A DNA stretch of 22,753 bases from CAXTPV01 sp964249405 (GTDB lineage Bacteria > Pseudomonadota > Alphaproteobacteria > Acetobacterales > Acetobacteraceae): positions 1-22,753 of the forward strand of contig CAXUBX010000050.1 in NCBI GenBank assembly GCA_964249405.1, written 5' to 3'. The notes beneath the pieces were generated by a model. That model did not search any database. It was not told the DNA's origin and was given only the letters and a program-made list of their open reading frames with translations. This document shows, piece by piece, positions 1 through 8,151 of this stretch. Both the position numbers and the translations under genes were made by a program. Position 1 is the stretch's first letter; each line of letters starts with the position of its first letter.

Positions 1-489
1 CGCGGCGTGCCGTGGATGCTCGGCTTCTTCGTCGCCCTCGTGCTGCTGCTGAACTACGCGCTGACCCGCACGCAATGGGGACGCTCGGTCACCGCGGTCG
101 GTGGCAATCGCGAGGCGGCCCGCCGGGCCGGCATCAACGTTCGCGCGGTGTACACGAGCGTCTTCATGCTCTGCTCGATCTTCGCTGCGGTGGGCGGCGT
201 GCTCGCGTCGGCGCGTCTCGCCTCGGCGAGCCAGCAGGCCGGAACCGGCGACGTCAACCTCGACGCGATCGCCGCCGCGGTGATCGGCGGCACCAGCCTG
301 TTCGGCGGCCGCGGCAGCGCCTACTCGGCGCTGCTCGGGATCATCGTGATCCAGGCGATCTCCAACGGGCTGACGCTCCTCGATCTGTCGTCGTCGCTCC
401 GTTACATGATCACCGGCGGCGTGCTCGCGGTCGCGGTCATCGTCGACAGCCTCGCCCGCCGGTCGCGCGTCTCGCACGGTCGGGCCTGA
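1..489 (+). CDS. Sugar/polyol ABC transporter permease, C-terminal part (5' end outside window)
   Basis: The reading frame is open from base 1 to a TGA at 487-489, so the gene is cut by the window edge; about 162 residues are visible. They show the C-terminal half of a RbsC/XylH-type permease (BPD_transp_2 family). There are alternating hydrophobic segments, the conserved cytoplasmic stretch GGNREAARRAGI, which in this family contacts the ATPase, and the glycine-rich AAAVIGGTSLFGGRG segment typical of ribose/xylose-type permeases. It would form the inner-membrane channel of a high-affinity importer using a periplasmic binding protein and an ATPase, which presumably lie upstream. The ribitol dehydrogenase gene follows after 34 bases and a ribulokinase after that, so ribitol or a related pentitol is the likely substrate. 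The family call is firm; the substrate is inferred from context only. Confidence 0.9.
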   Translation, partial: RGVPWMLGFFVALVLLLNYALTRTQWGRSVTAVGGNREAARRAGINVRAVYTSVFMLCSIFAAVGGVLASARLASASQQAGTGDVNLDAIAAAVIGGTSLFGGRGSAYSALLGIIVIQAISNGLTLLDLSSSLRYMITGGVLAVAVIVDSLARRSRVSHGRA

Positions 490-523
490 TCCCCCGACCG
501 CCGGAGAGCGAAAGGAAACCGCG

Positions 524-1252
524 ATGACCCAGGACCTGTCGGACAAGGTCGCGGCCGTCACCGGCGCCGCGTCCGGGATCGGTCTCGAATGCGCGAAGGC
601 GTTTCTCGCCGCCGGCGCCCGCGTCGTGCTGATCGATCGCGCCGAGGACAAGCTGCGGGATCTGTGCGCGGAGCTCGGGCCGCGCGCGATCCCGCTGGTG
701 GTCAACCTGACCGACCCGGGGAGCGTCGAGGGGATGATGCCGCAGATCCTCGCCGCGGCCGGCCAGCTCGACATCTTCCACGCGAACGCCGGATCCTATG
801 TCGGCGGCGAGGTGGCGGACGGCGATCCCGACGCCTGGGACCGCATGCTCAATCTCAACATCAACGCGGCCTTCCGCTCGGTTCGCGCGGTGCTGCCGCA
901 CATGGTGGAGCGCAGGACCGGCGACATCGTCATGACGAGCTCGATCGCCGGTCTCGTCCCGGTGGTCTGGGAGCCGATCTACACCGCGTCGAAGCACGCC
1001 GTGCAGGCCTTCATCCATACCGTGCGCCGGCAGGTGATGAAGCACGGGATCCGCGTCGGCGGCGTGGCGCCAGGGCCGGTGGTGACCGCGCTGCTCGACG
1101 ACTGGCCGAAGGCGAAGCTCGACGACGCGATCGCCACCGGGAGCGTGATGGAGCCGAAGGAGGTCGCGGACGCGGTCCTGTTCATGGTGACGCGGCCCCG
1201 GAACGTGGTGATCCGCGACCTGGTGATCGTGCCGCTCAGCCTGGATCTCTAG
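524..1252 (+). CDS. rbtD: Ribitol 2-dehydrogenase (SDR family)
   Basis: This is a 242-residue classical short-chain dehydrogenase predicted to oxidise ribitol to D-ribulose with NAD in the cytoplasm. Visible motifs are the cofactor loop TGAASGIG (residues 13-20), an acidic D38 after the second strand (favours NAD over NADP), NAG at 88-90, and the catalytic S139/S140, Y153 and K157 in YTASK. From memory, long blocks match Klebsiella RbtD closely, including LDIFHANAG, the WEPIYTASK region and VVTALLDDWPKAK, so I assign ribitol rather than a generic polyol. The ATG follows a good Shine-Dalgarno (AAAGGA, about 8 bases upstream). The gene lies between an ABC permease and a D-ribulokinase 4 bases downstream, completing a ribitol catabolic set. 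Another pentitol such as arabitol is the main alternative. Confidence 0.88.
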   Translation: MTQDLSDKVAAVTGAASGIGLECAKAFLAAGARVVLIDRAEDKLRDLCAELGPRAIPLVVNLTDPGSVEGMMPQILAAAGQLDIFHANAGSYVGGEVADGDPDAWDRMLNLNINAAFRSVRAVLPHMVERRTGDIVMTSSIAGLVPVVWEPIYTASKHAVQAFIHTVRRQVMKHGIRVGGVAPGPVVTALLDDWPKAKLDDAIATGSVMEPKEVADAVLFMVTRPRNVVIRDLVIVPLSLDL

Positions 1253-1256
1253 AGGC

Positions 1257-2906
1257 ATGGCCGCGCGCTCCGGGACCGCCGCATTCATCGGCGTCGACGT
1301 CGGCACCGGCAGCGCGCGCGCCGGCGTGTTCACCGCCGACGGGCGGGCGCTCGGCAAGCACGCGGTGCCGATCCGGATGAACCGGCCCGCTCCCGGCCAT
1401 GTCGAGCAGTCGTCGGACGACATCTGGGACGCGGTGGTCCGGTCGGTGCGGGCGGCGCTGGCCGAGAGCGGCCCGGTCGAGGTGAGGGGGATCGGGTTCG
1501 ACGCGACGTGCTCGCTGGTCGTCCTCGACGAGGCGGGCGGCCCCGTCGCGGTCGGCCCGGCGGGCGACGATGCGTGGAACGTGGTGGTCTGGATGGATCA
1601 CCGGGCCGACGAGCAGGCGAGGCGGATCAACGAGACGAACCATCCGGTGCTCCGTCACGTCGGCGGCCGGATCTCGCTCGAGATGGAGACGCCGAAGCTG
1701 CTCTGGCTGAAGGAGAGCCTGCCGGCGACCTGGTCGCGGGCCGGGCATTTCTTCGATCTGCCCGACTTCCTGACCTGGCGCGCCACGGGAGCGGAGTCCC
1801 GCTCGCTCTGCTCGCTGGTCTGCAAATGGACGTATCTCGGTCACGAGAACCGCTGGGACGAGACCTATTTCCGTGCGATCGGGCTCGGCGACCTCGCCGA
1901 CGAGGAATTCGCCCGGATCGGGCAGGAGGTGCTGCCGATCGGAGCGCCGGTCGGACGAGGCCTCGACGCGCGGGCGGCGGCCGAGTTCGGGCTGCCGGCC
2001 GGAACCCCGGTCGGCACCTCCGCGATCGACGCCCACGCGGGCGGCATCGGCACGATCGGGGTCGCGCTCGACGGCGGCGCGGCGCCCGACGATCTCGCGC
2101 TCGACCGCCGCGTGGCGCTGGTCGGCGGAACGTCGTCCTGCCACATGGCGGTCTCCGTCGAGCCGCGGTTCGTGTCCGGGGTCTGGGGTCCCTACTATGC
2201 CGCGATGGTTCCCGATCGCTGGCTCAACGAGGGGGGGCAGTCCGCCACCGGAAGCCTGATCGACCATGTCATCCGCACCCATGCCGCCCATGCCGATCTC
2301 GCCGCCTCGGGGCGCAGCGTCTACGAGACGCTCAACGAGCGGCTGGCCGCCCTGGCCGCGGGGTCCGCGGTTCCGGCCGCCGTCGCGGCGGGGCTGCACG
2401 TCGATCCGGACTTCCTCGGCAACCGGTCGCCGCGCGCGGACAGCTCGCTCAAGGGGACGATCACCGGCCTTCCGCTCGCCGCCGGGGCCGACGATCTCGC
2501 GCGCCTCTATCTCGCCACCGTGCAGGCGGTCGCCTACGGCACCCGGCACATCGTCGAGACCCTGAACGCGAGCGGCTACGCGATCGATACGATCCTGGCC
2601 TCGGGCGGCGGCACCAAGAACCCGGTCTTCCTCCGAGAGCATGCCGACGCGACGGGTTGCCGCGTCGTCCTGCCGCGCGAAGAGGACGCGGTGCTGCTCG
2701 GCGCCGCCATTCTCGGCCGGGTCGCCTCGGGCGACGCGGGCGGGATGCGCGACGCGATGTCGGCGATGACGTCGCCCGGTCGCGTGATCGAGCCCGATCG
2801 GCGGGCGCGCGGCTTCCACGATGCCAAATACCGGGTGTTCCACCGGCTGCACGAGGACCAGATGGCCTACCGCGCGATCATGGCCCACGGCGTCGACGAC
2901 GGCTGA
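1257..2906 (+). CDS. rbtK: FGGY-family D-ribulokinase
   Basis: A 549-residue FGGY carbohydrate kinase predicted to phosphorylate D-ribulose to D-ribulose 5-phosphate with ATP. The N-terminal phosphate-binding loop reads GVDVGTGSAR (residues 12-21). TCSLV at 84-88 is the motif I know as marking D-ribulokinases within FGGY, and it is followed by MDHRA at 113-117. D258 in SAIDAHAGG is the expected catalytic base, and the C-terminal nucleotide-binding GGGTKNP starts near residue 450. The length (about 550) fits the human FGGY/YpCarbK-like ribulokinase branch rather than the roughly 500-residue xylulokinases. The ATG lies 4 bases after the rbtD stop, so the two are almost certainly co-transcribed, and rbtD produces exactly the substrate expected here. 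The rbtK symbol follows the Klebsiella pathway name; L-ribulokinase activity cannot be excluded. Confidence 0.85.
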   Translation: MAARSGTAAFIGVDVGTGSARAGVFTADGRALGKHAVPIRMNRPAPGHVEQSSDDIWDAVVRSVRAALAESGPVEVRGIGFDATCSLVVLDEAGGPVAVGPAGDDAWNVVVWMDHRADEQARRINETNHPVLRHVGGRISLEMETPKLLWLKESLPATWSRAGHFFDLPDFLTWRATGAESRSLCSLVCKWTYLGHENRWDETYFRAIGLGDLADEEFARIGQEVLPIGAPVGRGLDARAAAEFGLPAGTPVGTSAIDAHAGGIGTIGVALDGGAAPDDLALDRRVALVGGTSSCHMAVSVEPRFVSGVWGPYYAAMVPDRWLNEGGQSATGSLIDHVIRTHAAHADLAASGRSVYETLNERLAALAAGSAVPAAVAAGLHVDPDFLGNRSPRADSSLKGTITGLPLAAGADDLARLYLATVQAVAYGTRHIVETLNASGYAIDTILASGGGTKNPVFLREHADATGCRVVLPREEDAVLLGAAILGRVASGDAGGMRDAMSAMTSPGRVIEPDRRARGFHDAKYRVFHRLHEDQMAYRAIMAHGVDDG

Positions 2907-2936
2907 GCGCGTCGCCCGATCCGGAGCGCCGGCCCG

Positions 2937-3995
2937 TCAGCCCGCCGGACCGGCGACGTCGAGCCGGTCATAGCCTTTCAGCCGGTACACCGCCGCCGAC
3001 ACCACCCAGCTCGCGACGAAGACGCCGATCACCACGAAGCCGAGCATGTCGAAATGGCTGTTCAGCACGTCGAGCAGGCGCCAGACCCCGCCCTTGAGCG
3101 ACAGTTCCTCGCCGATCAGGCCGAATGCCTCGATGCCGCCGACCAGCAGGGCGACGATCACCGACACCAGGGTGATGGTGAGGTTGTAGTAGACCCTCCG
3201 GATCGGGCGGACGAACGCCCATTCGTAGGCGCCCAGCATCAGCACGCCGTCCGTCGTGTCCACGAGGGTCATCCCGGCGGCGAACAGCGCCGGAAACACG
3301 AGCACCGACCAGACCGACAGGCCCTTCGCCGCTTCCGTCGCCGAGAGGCCGAGCAGGCCGATCTCGGTGGCGGTGTCGAAGCCGAGCCCGAACAGGAAGC
3401 CGACCGGGAACATGTGCCAGCTTCGCGAGACGACGTGGAACACCGGACGGAACAGGCGGGCGAAAACGCCGGGTCCGGCGAGGAGCCTGTCGAGATCCGC
3501 CGCGTCGAAACCCGAGCCCTCCCGGAGCCGGCGGAAGCTGCGCCAGACGTCGCGCAGGATGACGAGATTGATACCGGCGAGCATGAACAGGACGCTCGCC
3601 GACATCAGCGTGCCGAGGAGATTGCCGACCGCCGCCATGCCGCCGAACCTGCTTCGGAGCGCGCCGGATGTCGCGGCCAGCAGGGCGGCCACGATCAGGA
3701 CCACGGTCGAGTGTCCGAGCGCGAAGAAGAAGCCGATCGAGACCGGACGGCGTTCCTCCTGCAGGAGCTTGCGGGTGACGTTGTCGATCGCGGCGATGTG
3801 GTCCGCGTCCACCGCATGGCGGAGACCGAACCCGTAGGCGAGGAGCCCCGTACCGAGCAGCAGCGGTCGATGGTGGAAGGCGACGAAGGCGGCGATCCAG
3901 GCGACGACGTTGAAGGCGGCGATCAGGGCATACAGGCCGGCGATGCGGGACCTGAGGCCGTGTTCGGCACGGCGGATGTCGATGACAGCCGGCAA
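2937..3995 (-). CDS. Nickel/cobalt transporter, NiCoT (HoxN/NixA) family
   Basis: A 352-residue integral inner-membrane permease for Ni2+ and/or Co2+. All four family signatures are present: HAVDADHIAAIDN at residues 60-72 (the metal-selective HX4DH motif, H60/D65/H66), FFALGHSTVV near 90-99, LGFDTATEI in the middle, and GMTLVDTTDG further on. About eight hydrophobic segments are visible, as expected. The start is TTG at 3995-3993, chosen because GGAGG at 4001-4005 sits exactly 5 bases upstream; the ATG at 3999-3997 is in another frame and too close to it. The gene converges on the ribulokinase and diverges from the NIPSNAP gene. Metal preference cannot be read from sequence. The nearby queG encodes a cobalamin enzyme and so needs cobalt, but that link is only suggestive. 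Confidence 0.92.
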   Translation of the reverse strand: MPAVIDIRRAEHGLRSRIAGLYALIAAFNVVAWIAAFVAFHHRPLLLGTGLLAYGFGLRHAVDADHIAAIDNVTRKLLQEERRPVSIGFFFALGHSTVVLIVAALLAATSGALRSRFGGMAAVGNLLGTLMSASVLFMLAGINLVILRDVWRSFRRLREGSGFDAADLDRLLAGPGVFARLFRPVFHVVSRSWHMFPVGFLFGLGFDTATEIGLLGLSATEAAKGLSVWSVLVFPALFAAGMTLVDTTDGVLMLGAYEWAFVRPIRRVYYNLTITLVSVIVALLVGGIEAFGLIGEELSLKGGVWRLLDVLNSHFDMLGFVVIGVFVASWVVSAAVYRLKGYDRLDVAGPAG

Positions 3996-4005
3996 GCATT
4001 CCTCC
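3993..4005 (-). promoter_or_regulatory. Ribosome binding site that fixes the TTG start of the NiCoT gene
   Basis: On the minus strand the order is GGAGG, five bases, TTG. An overlapping ATG one base after the GGAGGA opens a different frame with no family similarity, so the rare TTG is the supported start. Confidence 0.7.
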
Positions 4006-4019
4006 GGAACGTGACGGTT

Positions 4020-4032
4020 CGAGGTGACCTCG
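4020..4032. promoter_or_regulatory. 13-base palindrome between divergent genes, possible operator
   Basis: CGAGGT-G-ACCTCG is a perfect inverted repeat in the 125-base gap between the divergent NiCoT and NIPSNAP genes. An adjacent GAAC/GTTC repeat lies at about 4007-4020. The location suits a repressor site, but it does not match the NikR or RcnR consensus I know, and short palindromes are common at this GC content. Confidence 0.2.
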
Positions 4033-4120
4033 CGCGCCAGGGCACCCGCCCGAGGCTGCCGCGTTGACGCCCGACGACGGCGGGAGCCGACGCGGCCGGA
4101 TCGGAGACGAGGGGGACATC

Positions 4121-4447
4121 ATGATCTACGAGAAGCGCATTTACCATGCGGTGCCGGGACGGCTGCCCGATCTGCTCCGCCGGTTCGAGACCGTGACGCT
4201 GCCGATCTTCGAACGGCACGGGATCCGCCAGGCGGGGTTCTGGACCTACGTGGTGGGCGGCCCGAGCACGGACCTCGTCTACCTGCTCGCCTGGGAGACG
4301 ATGGCCGAGCGCGAGACGAAATGGTCCGCATTCCAGGCCGATCCGGACTGGCAGGCCGGTCGCAGCGAGAGCGAGCGGGACGGCCCGATCGTCGCCTCCT
4401 TCGAGAACAGCTTCCTCCAGTCGACGCGGTTCTCGGCCCTTCGCTGA
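4121..4447 (+). CDS. NIPSNAP-family protein
   Basis: A 108-residue protein with the NIPSNAP fold pattern, a dimeric alpha-beta barrel. It opens with MIYEKRIYHAVPGRLPDLLRRFE, has the central phrase GFWTYVVGGPSTDLVYLLAWE, and ends with FLQSTRFS. Bacterial members are small cytoplasmic proteins of uncertain function, so no reaction can be assigned. The ATG at 4121 is preferred over an in-frame TTG at 4064 because GAGGGGG lies just upstream and family homology begins here. It is divergent from the NiCoT gene and converges on the DUF2189-like gene, with only 3 bases between the two stops. No obvious functional link to either neighbour is visible. Confidence 0.8.
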   Translation: MIYEKRIYHAVPGRLPDLLRRFETVTLPIFERHGIRQAGFWTYVVGGPSTDLVYLLAWETMAERETKWSAFQADPDWQAGRSESERDGPIVASFENSFLQSTRFSALR

Positions 4448-4450
4448 CCG

Positions 4451-5281
4451 TCACCAGCCGGCGTCGCCCCGGGTGTCTCCGGAGGCGACCGCGCGCCGGT
4501 AGAGATGCCAGGTCGCGTGCCCGAGAACCGGCAGCGCGACGGCGAGCCCGGTGAAGGCGGGCAGCGAGGCCGCGAGCAGGATCACGGCCACGATCAGCCC
4601 CCACGCCATCACGACGGCGGGATTGCGTCTGGTCACTCCGATCGAGGTCCGGATCGACGCGAGCGGCGGGGTCGCGCGGTCGATCGCCATCGGGATCGAG
4701 AAGGTGGCGGTCGCCAGCACCACGGAGGCGAACACGAGGCCCGCGGCATTGCCGGCCACGATCAGCAGCCACCCGCTTCCGGTCCCGAACACGGCGGCGA
4801 AGAACGCGGCCGGACCGGAGAAGTCGGCGTCGCCCAGCGTCGCGGCGAACAGGGCCTCCGCGCAGGCGAGCCAGAGGACGAACAGCAGGAGAAGCGCGAT
4901 GCCCAGCACCGCGACCGAGGCGAAGCCGGGCTCCCGGAGCACGCCGAACGCGTCGCGGGCATGGACCGGATCCCCGCGTTCACGCCGCCGGCTGATCTCG
5001 AACAGTCCGATGGCGGCCACGGGACCGACCAGGGCGAAGCCGGACGCGGCGGGATAGAGCAGCGGAAGCAGCGCGCCGCCGGCCGCCGCTCGGGCGAGCA
5101 GGAGCGCCACGATCGGGTAGATCGCGCAGAGGAAGGCGAGCTGTGTCGGGGCCGCCCTGAAATCGGCCCAGCCGGCGGCCAGCGAGGCGAGGAGATCGTG
5201 CCGATCGAGCCTCCTCGCGGCCGGCAGCGGAAGCGGCCGGGCGGTTGCGGCTACGGGTTCGGCGGTCTCTGCGAGCGTCAT
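4451..5281 (-). CDS. DUF2189-like integral membrane protein
   Basis: A 276-residue multi-pass inner-membrane protein with about six hydrophobic segments and an N-terminal cytoplasmic tail of about 50 residues. Two blocks match the DUF2189 pattern I remember. One is the GF-LVGP-AIGLFEISRRRERGD stretch after the second helix. The other is the C-terminal part with an IRTSI helix, a long hydrophobic run and a final GHATWHLYRR. No function is established for this family; some annotations call it cytochrome oxidase subunit-like, which the sequence does not support. The start at 5281 is preferred over upstream in-frame starts at 5296 (ATG) and 5383 because AGGGAAG lies 4-5 bases before it. The gene stands alone, divergent from queA. 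Confidence 0.78.
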   Translation of the reverse strand: MTLAETAEPVAATARPLPLPAARRLDRHDLLASLAAGWADFRAAPTQLAFLCAIYPIVALLLARAAAGGALLPLLYPAASGFALVGPVAAIGLFEISRRRERGDPVHARDAFGVLREPGFASVAVLGIALLLLFVLWLACAEALFAATLGDADFSGPAAFFAAVFGTGSGWLLIVAGNAAGLVFASVVLATATFSIPMAIDRATPPLASIRTSIGVTRRNPAVVMAWGLIVAVILLAASLPAFTGLAVALPVLGHATWHLYRRAVASGDTRGDAGW

Positions 5282-5340
5282 CGGGCTTCCCTGCATCGGT
5301 CGCGGCAGCCGCCCCGGGCGAGTTCGCGGCGCCGGGGCGG

Positions 5341-5369
5341 TTGACACCGGGATCGACGCTAGCACCCTG
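5341..5369 (+). promoter_or_regulatory. Candidate sigma-70 promoter for the queA operon
   Basis: A perfect -35 hexamer TTGACA at 5341-5346 is followed after 17 bases by CACCCT at 5364-5369, a weak -10 (2 of 6 matches). The site lies in the 184-base gap between the divergent DUF2189-like gene and queA, about 95 bases before the queA ATG. The -35 and spacing are good and the -10 is poor, so this is a candidate only. I see nothing else clear in this gap. Confidence 0.35.
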
Positions 5370-5465
5370 CCGGCGCACCACACGGCGCGATCGCAGCCGT
5401 CCCGCCGAATTGATCGTGGAGGATCGGCTCTCGCAAGCCGGGGCGCGTCCCGCTACCACCCCGCC

Positions 5466-6548
5466 ATGCTTGCGACCGAGTTCGATTTCGCCCTTCCCGC
5501 CGAACTGATCGCCCAGGGTCCCGCCCGGCCTCGCGACGCGGCGCGGTTGCTGGCGGCGGAACCGGGTGCCGGCGGCGCGCTGCTCGACCGCCATGTGCGT
5601 GACCTTCCCGATCTCCTCGCGCCGGGCGACCTCCTCGTCGTCAACGACACCAAGGTCATCCCGGCGCAGCTCGACGCGGTTCGTCGACGGGCCGCCCGAG
5701 GGAAGGAGTCCGCGGCGCGCGTCGGCATCACGCTCGACGCCCCGCAACCGGACGGGACCTGGCGCGCGCTCGCGCGGAACGCGCGCCGGCTTCGCGCCGG
5801 CGACCGGATCGCGGTGGAGCGGGACGGGGCGACGGTGCTCGGCGCCGCCGTCGAGCGCGTCGACGGGCAGGGCGCGGTCCAGCTCCGCTTCGACCGGCAG
5901 GACGCGGCCTTCGAGGCGGCCCTCGCCTCGGCGGGACGGCTGGCCCTGCCGCCCTACATCAGGCGGGAGGCCGGCCCGACCGCGGCCGACCGCGAGGACT
6001 ACCAGACGGCGTTCGCCGCCCGCGAAGGCGCCGTCGCGGCGCCGACCGCCGGGCTCCATTTCACGCCGGAGCTGCTCGCGAGGCTGTCGGCGCGCGGGAT
6101 CGGGCGGGCCGCGGTGACGCTCCATGTCGGCGCCGGCACCTTTCTTCCGGTCCGCGCCGAGCGGATCGAGGACCACGCGATGCATGCCGAGCGGGGCGAG
6201 GTCGCGGCGGAGACGGCCGACGCGATCGCCGCGGCCAGGTCGCGGGGCGGCCGGGTGGTCGCGGTGGGCACCACCACGCTCCGGGTGCTCGAGAGCGCCG
6301 CCGATGCGGCCGGCACGGTGCGGTCGTTCCGGGGGGAGACCACGCTGTTCATCCGGCCGCCCGACCGTGTCCGGACCGCGGACATGCTGCTGACGAACTT
6401 CCATCTGCCGCGCTCGACGCTGCTGATGCTGGTCTCGGCCTTCGCCGGGATCGGGCCGGTGCGTCGCGCCTACGCGCATGCGGTCCGAAGCCGCTACCGG
6501 TTCTATTCCTACGGCGACGCGTGCCTGTTCACGCGGGCGGCGGCGTGA
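5466..6548 (+). CDS. queA: S-adenosylmethionine:tRNA ribosyltransferase-isomerase QueA
   Basis: A 360-residue cytoplasmic enzyme that transfers and isomerises the ribosyl group of AdoMet onto preQ1 in tRNA (position 34 of GUN anticodons), giving epoxyqueuosine. Conserved blocks are FDFALPAELIAQ with PARPRDAARLL at the N-terminus, LLVVNDTKVIPAQL, APTAGLHFT, LHVGAGTFLPV, TTTLRVLES and LLTNFHLPRSTLLMLVSAFAG. Length is close to the usual 340-360. The ATG follows a C-rich leader without a strong Shine-Dalgarno, but homology starts immediately (MLATEFDF). It is the first gene of queA-tgt-queF-queG. Its TGA overlaps the GTG start of tgt by 4 bases, which predicts translational coupling. Confidence 0.96.
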   Translation: MLATEFDFALPAELIAQGPARPRDAARLLAAEPGAGGALLDRHVRDLPDLLAPGDLLVVNDTKVIPAQLDAVRRRAARGKESAARVGITLDAPQPDGTWRALARNARRLRAGDRIAVERDGATVLGAAVERVDGQGAVQLRFDRQDAAFEAALASAGRLALPPYIRREAGPTAADREDYQTAFAAREGAVAAPTAGLHFTPELLARLSARGIGRAAVTLHVGAGTFLPVRAERIEDHAMHAERGEVAAETADAIAAARSRGGRVVAVGTTTLRVLESAADAAGTVRSFRGETTLFIRPPDRVRTADMLLTNFHLPRSTLLMLVSAFAGIGPVRRAYAHAVRSRYRFYSYGDACLFTRAAA

Positions 6549-7681
6549 CGGAGGCGCCATTCGGCTTCCGCGTCGAGGCCCGGGACGGCGAAGCGCGGGC
6601 AGGCACGCTCCGGACCGCGCACGGTACGGTCGCGACGCCGGTCTTCATGCCGGTCGGCACCGCCGGGACCGTCAAGGCGATGACGGCGGACGCGGTTCGG
6701 GCGACCGGCGCCTCGGTGGTGCTCGCCAACACCTACCATCTCATGCTGCGGCCCGGCGCCGAGCGTGTCGCCGCCCTCGGCGGTCTGCACCGGTTCATGG
6801 ACTGGCCGGGGCCGATCCTGACCGACAGCGGCGGCTTCCAGGTGATGTCGCTCGCCGCGATGCGGACGCTGGACGCCGACGGGGTGACGTTCCGCTCCCA
6901 CGTCGACGGCACGGCGCACCGCCTGACGCCCGAGCGCGCCACCACGATCCAGCACGCGCTCGACGCCACCATCACGATGGCGTTCGACGAGTGCACGCCC
7001 CATCCGGCGACGGCCGACGCGGTCGCCGCCTCGATGCGGCTCTCGATGCGCTGGGCGGCGCGCTCGCGCGAGGCCTTCGTGCCGCGTCCCGGCTACGGGC
7101 AGTTCGGCATCGTGCAGGGCGGCGTCGAGCCGGCGCTGCGGCGGGAGAGTGCCGCGTCCCTGCAGGCGATCGGCTTCGAGGGCTACGCGATCGGCGGCCT
7201 CGCGGTCGGCGAGGGACAGTCGCTGATGTTCGCGACGCTCGACGCGACGGTGCCGCACCTGCCGGCGGGGGCGCCGCGCTACCTGATGGGGGTCGGCACG
7301 CCGGCCGACATCGTGGGCGCGGTGCGGCGCGGGATCGACATGTTCGACTGCGTGATGCCGACCCGGGCCGGGCGGACGGCGCGCGCCTTCGTGCCGGACG
7401 GCACCCTCAATCTCCGCAACGCGCGGCACGCCGCCGATCCGGCACCGCTCGAGGAGGGCTGCCCGTGCCTCGCTTGCACGCGGCACGCGCGCGCCTACCT
7501 CCACCACCTGTTCCGGAGCGCCGAGATGCTCGGTCCGGTGCTGCTCACGGCGCACAACCTGACCTATTATGCGCGGCTGATGCGCGGGCTCCGCGAGGCG
7601 ATCGCCGCGGGCCGGCTGGCGCCGCACGCCGACGCGGTGCTGGCCAGGCTCGGAGACGGCGCCGGGGGCGCCGAGGAGTGA
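6545..7681 (+). CDS. tgt: tRNA-guanine transglycosylase (queuine tRNA-ribosyltransferase)
   Basis: A 378-residue enzyme that exchanges guanine 34 of tRNA(Asp, Asn, His, Tyr) for preQ1. The TIM-barrel active site is intact: LTDSGGFQVMSLA carries the general-base Asp, FGIVQGG and AIGGLAVGE line the base pocket, and DMFDCVMPTRAGRTARAF carries the nucleophilic Asp. The zinc site is also complete: CPCLACTRH (C-x-C-x2-C) and a His about 25 residues on, in TAHNLTYY. The start is GTG at 6545, overlapping the queA TGA as GTGA; an in-frame GTG at 6521 would add 8 residues with no family similarity. Its stop again overlaps the next start as GTGA at 7678-7681. Confidence 0.96.
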   Translation: MTEAPFGFRVEARDGEARAGTLRTAHGTVATPVFMPVGTAGTVKAMTADAVRATGASVVLANTYHLMLRPGAERVAALGGLHRFMDWPGPILTDSGGFQVMSLAAMRTLDADGVTFRSHVDGTAHRLTPERATTIQHALDATITMAFDECTPHPATADAVAASMRLSMRWAARSREAFVPRPGYGQFGIVQGGVEPALRRESAASLQAIGFEGYAIGGLAVGEGQSLMFATLDATVPHLPAGAPRYLMGVGTPADIVGAVRRGIDMFDCVMPTRAGRTARAFVPDGTLNLRNARHAADPAPLEEGCPCLACTRHARAYLHHLFRSAEMLGPVLLTAHNLTYYARLMRGLREAIAAGRLAPHADAVLARLGDGAGGAEE

Positions 7682-8151
7682 GCGACTTGCCCGAACCCGA
7701 TCCGTCCGGTCTCACGCAACTCGGCCGCGAGGTCAGGGCGCCGGCTTCGCCGGACGAGGCGGTCCTGGACCGCGTGCCGAACCCCCACCCCGGGCGTCTC
7801 TACGTCGCGCGGTTCACGGCGCCCGAGTTCACCTCGCTCTGCCCGGTCACCGGACAGCCGGATTTCGCCCATCTGGTGATCGACTACGTTCCCGACGGCT
7901 TCCTCGTCGAGAGCAAGTCGCTCAAGCTCTATCTCGGCTCGTTCCGCAATCACGGCGCCTTCCACGAGGACTGCTCGGTGGCGATCGCGCTCCGCGTGGT
8001 CGAGAGGGTGTCGCCGCGCTGGCTCCGGATCGGCGCCTACTGGTATCCGCGCGGCGGCATCCCGATCGACGTGTTCTGGCAGACCGGGACGCCGCCCGAT
8101 GGCGTCTGGATCCCGGCGCAGGACGTGCCGCCGTATCGCGGCCGTGGCTGA
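7678..8151 (+). CDS. queF: NADPH-dependent 7-cyano-7-deazaguanine reductase QueF
   Basis: A 157-residue unimodular (short) QueF of the T-fold superfamily, reducing preQ0 to preQ1 with two NADPH. Numbering from the GTG start, C55 in LCPVTGQPDF is the nucleophile that forms the thioimide with preQ0, D62 is the general acid, and the signature ESKSLKLYLGSFRNHGAFHE spans 78-97 with substrate-binding E78 and H96. The start is GTG at 7678, sharing GTGA with the tgt stop and preceded by GAGG. A TTG at 7687 is possible but lacks this coupling. Its end overlaps the start of queG by 8 bases. Placing queF between tgt and queG puts preQ1 production and its insertion under one transcript. Confidence 0.95.
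   Translation: MSDLPEPDPSGLTQLGREVRAPASPDEAVLDRVPNPHPGRLYVARFTAPEFTSLCPVTGQPDFAHLVIDYVPDGFLVESKSLKLYLGSFRNHGAFHEDCSVAIALRVVERVSPRWLRIGAYWYPRGGIPIDVFWQTGTPPDGVWIPAQDVPPYRGRG

Noticed and set aside
437..1423. Long minus-strand frame opposite the ribitol dehydrogenase
   Set aside because: Arg/His/Pro-rich shadow of rbtD and the kinase with no family motifs; such frames arise from GC-rich codon bias.
1236..2888. 550-codon minus-strand frame opposite the ribulokinase
   Set aside because: It covers the kinase exactly in antisense and has low-complexity Arg/Gly/Asp composition; the plus-strand frame has all FGGY motifs.
2907..2936. Terminator between the convergent ribulokinase and NiCoT genes
   Set aside because: GC-rich short repeats occur but none makes a convincing stem followed by a T-run on either strand.
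4980..6560. 526-codon minus-strand frame over queA and part of the DUF2189-like gene
   Set aside because: Spans a gene boundary and a divergent promoter region, with no recognisable domain; both overlapped genes have clear homology.
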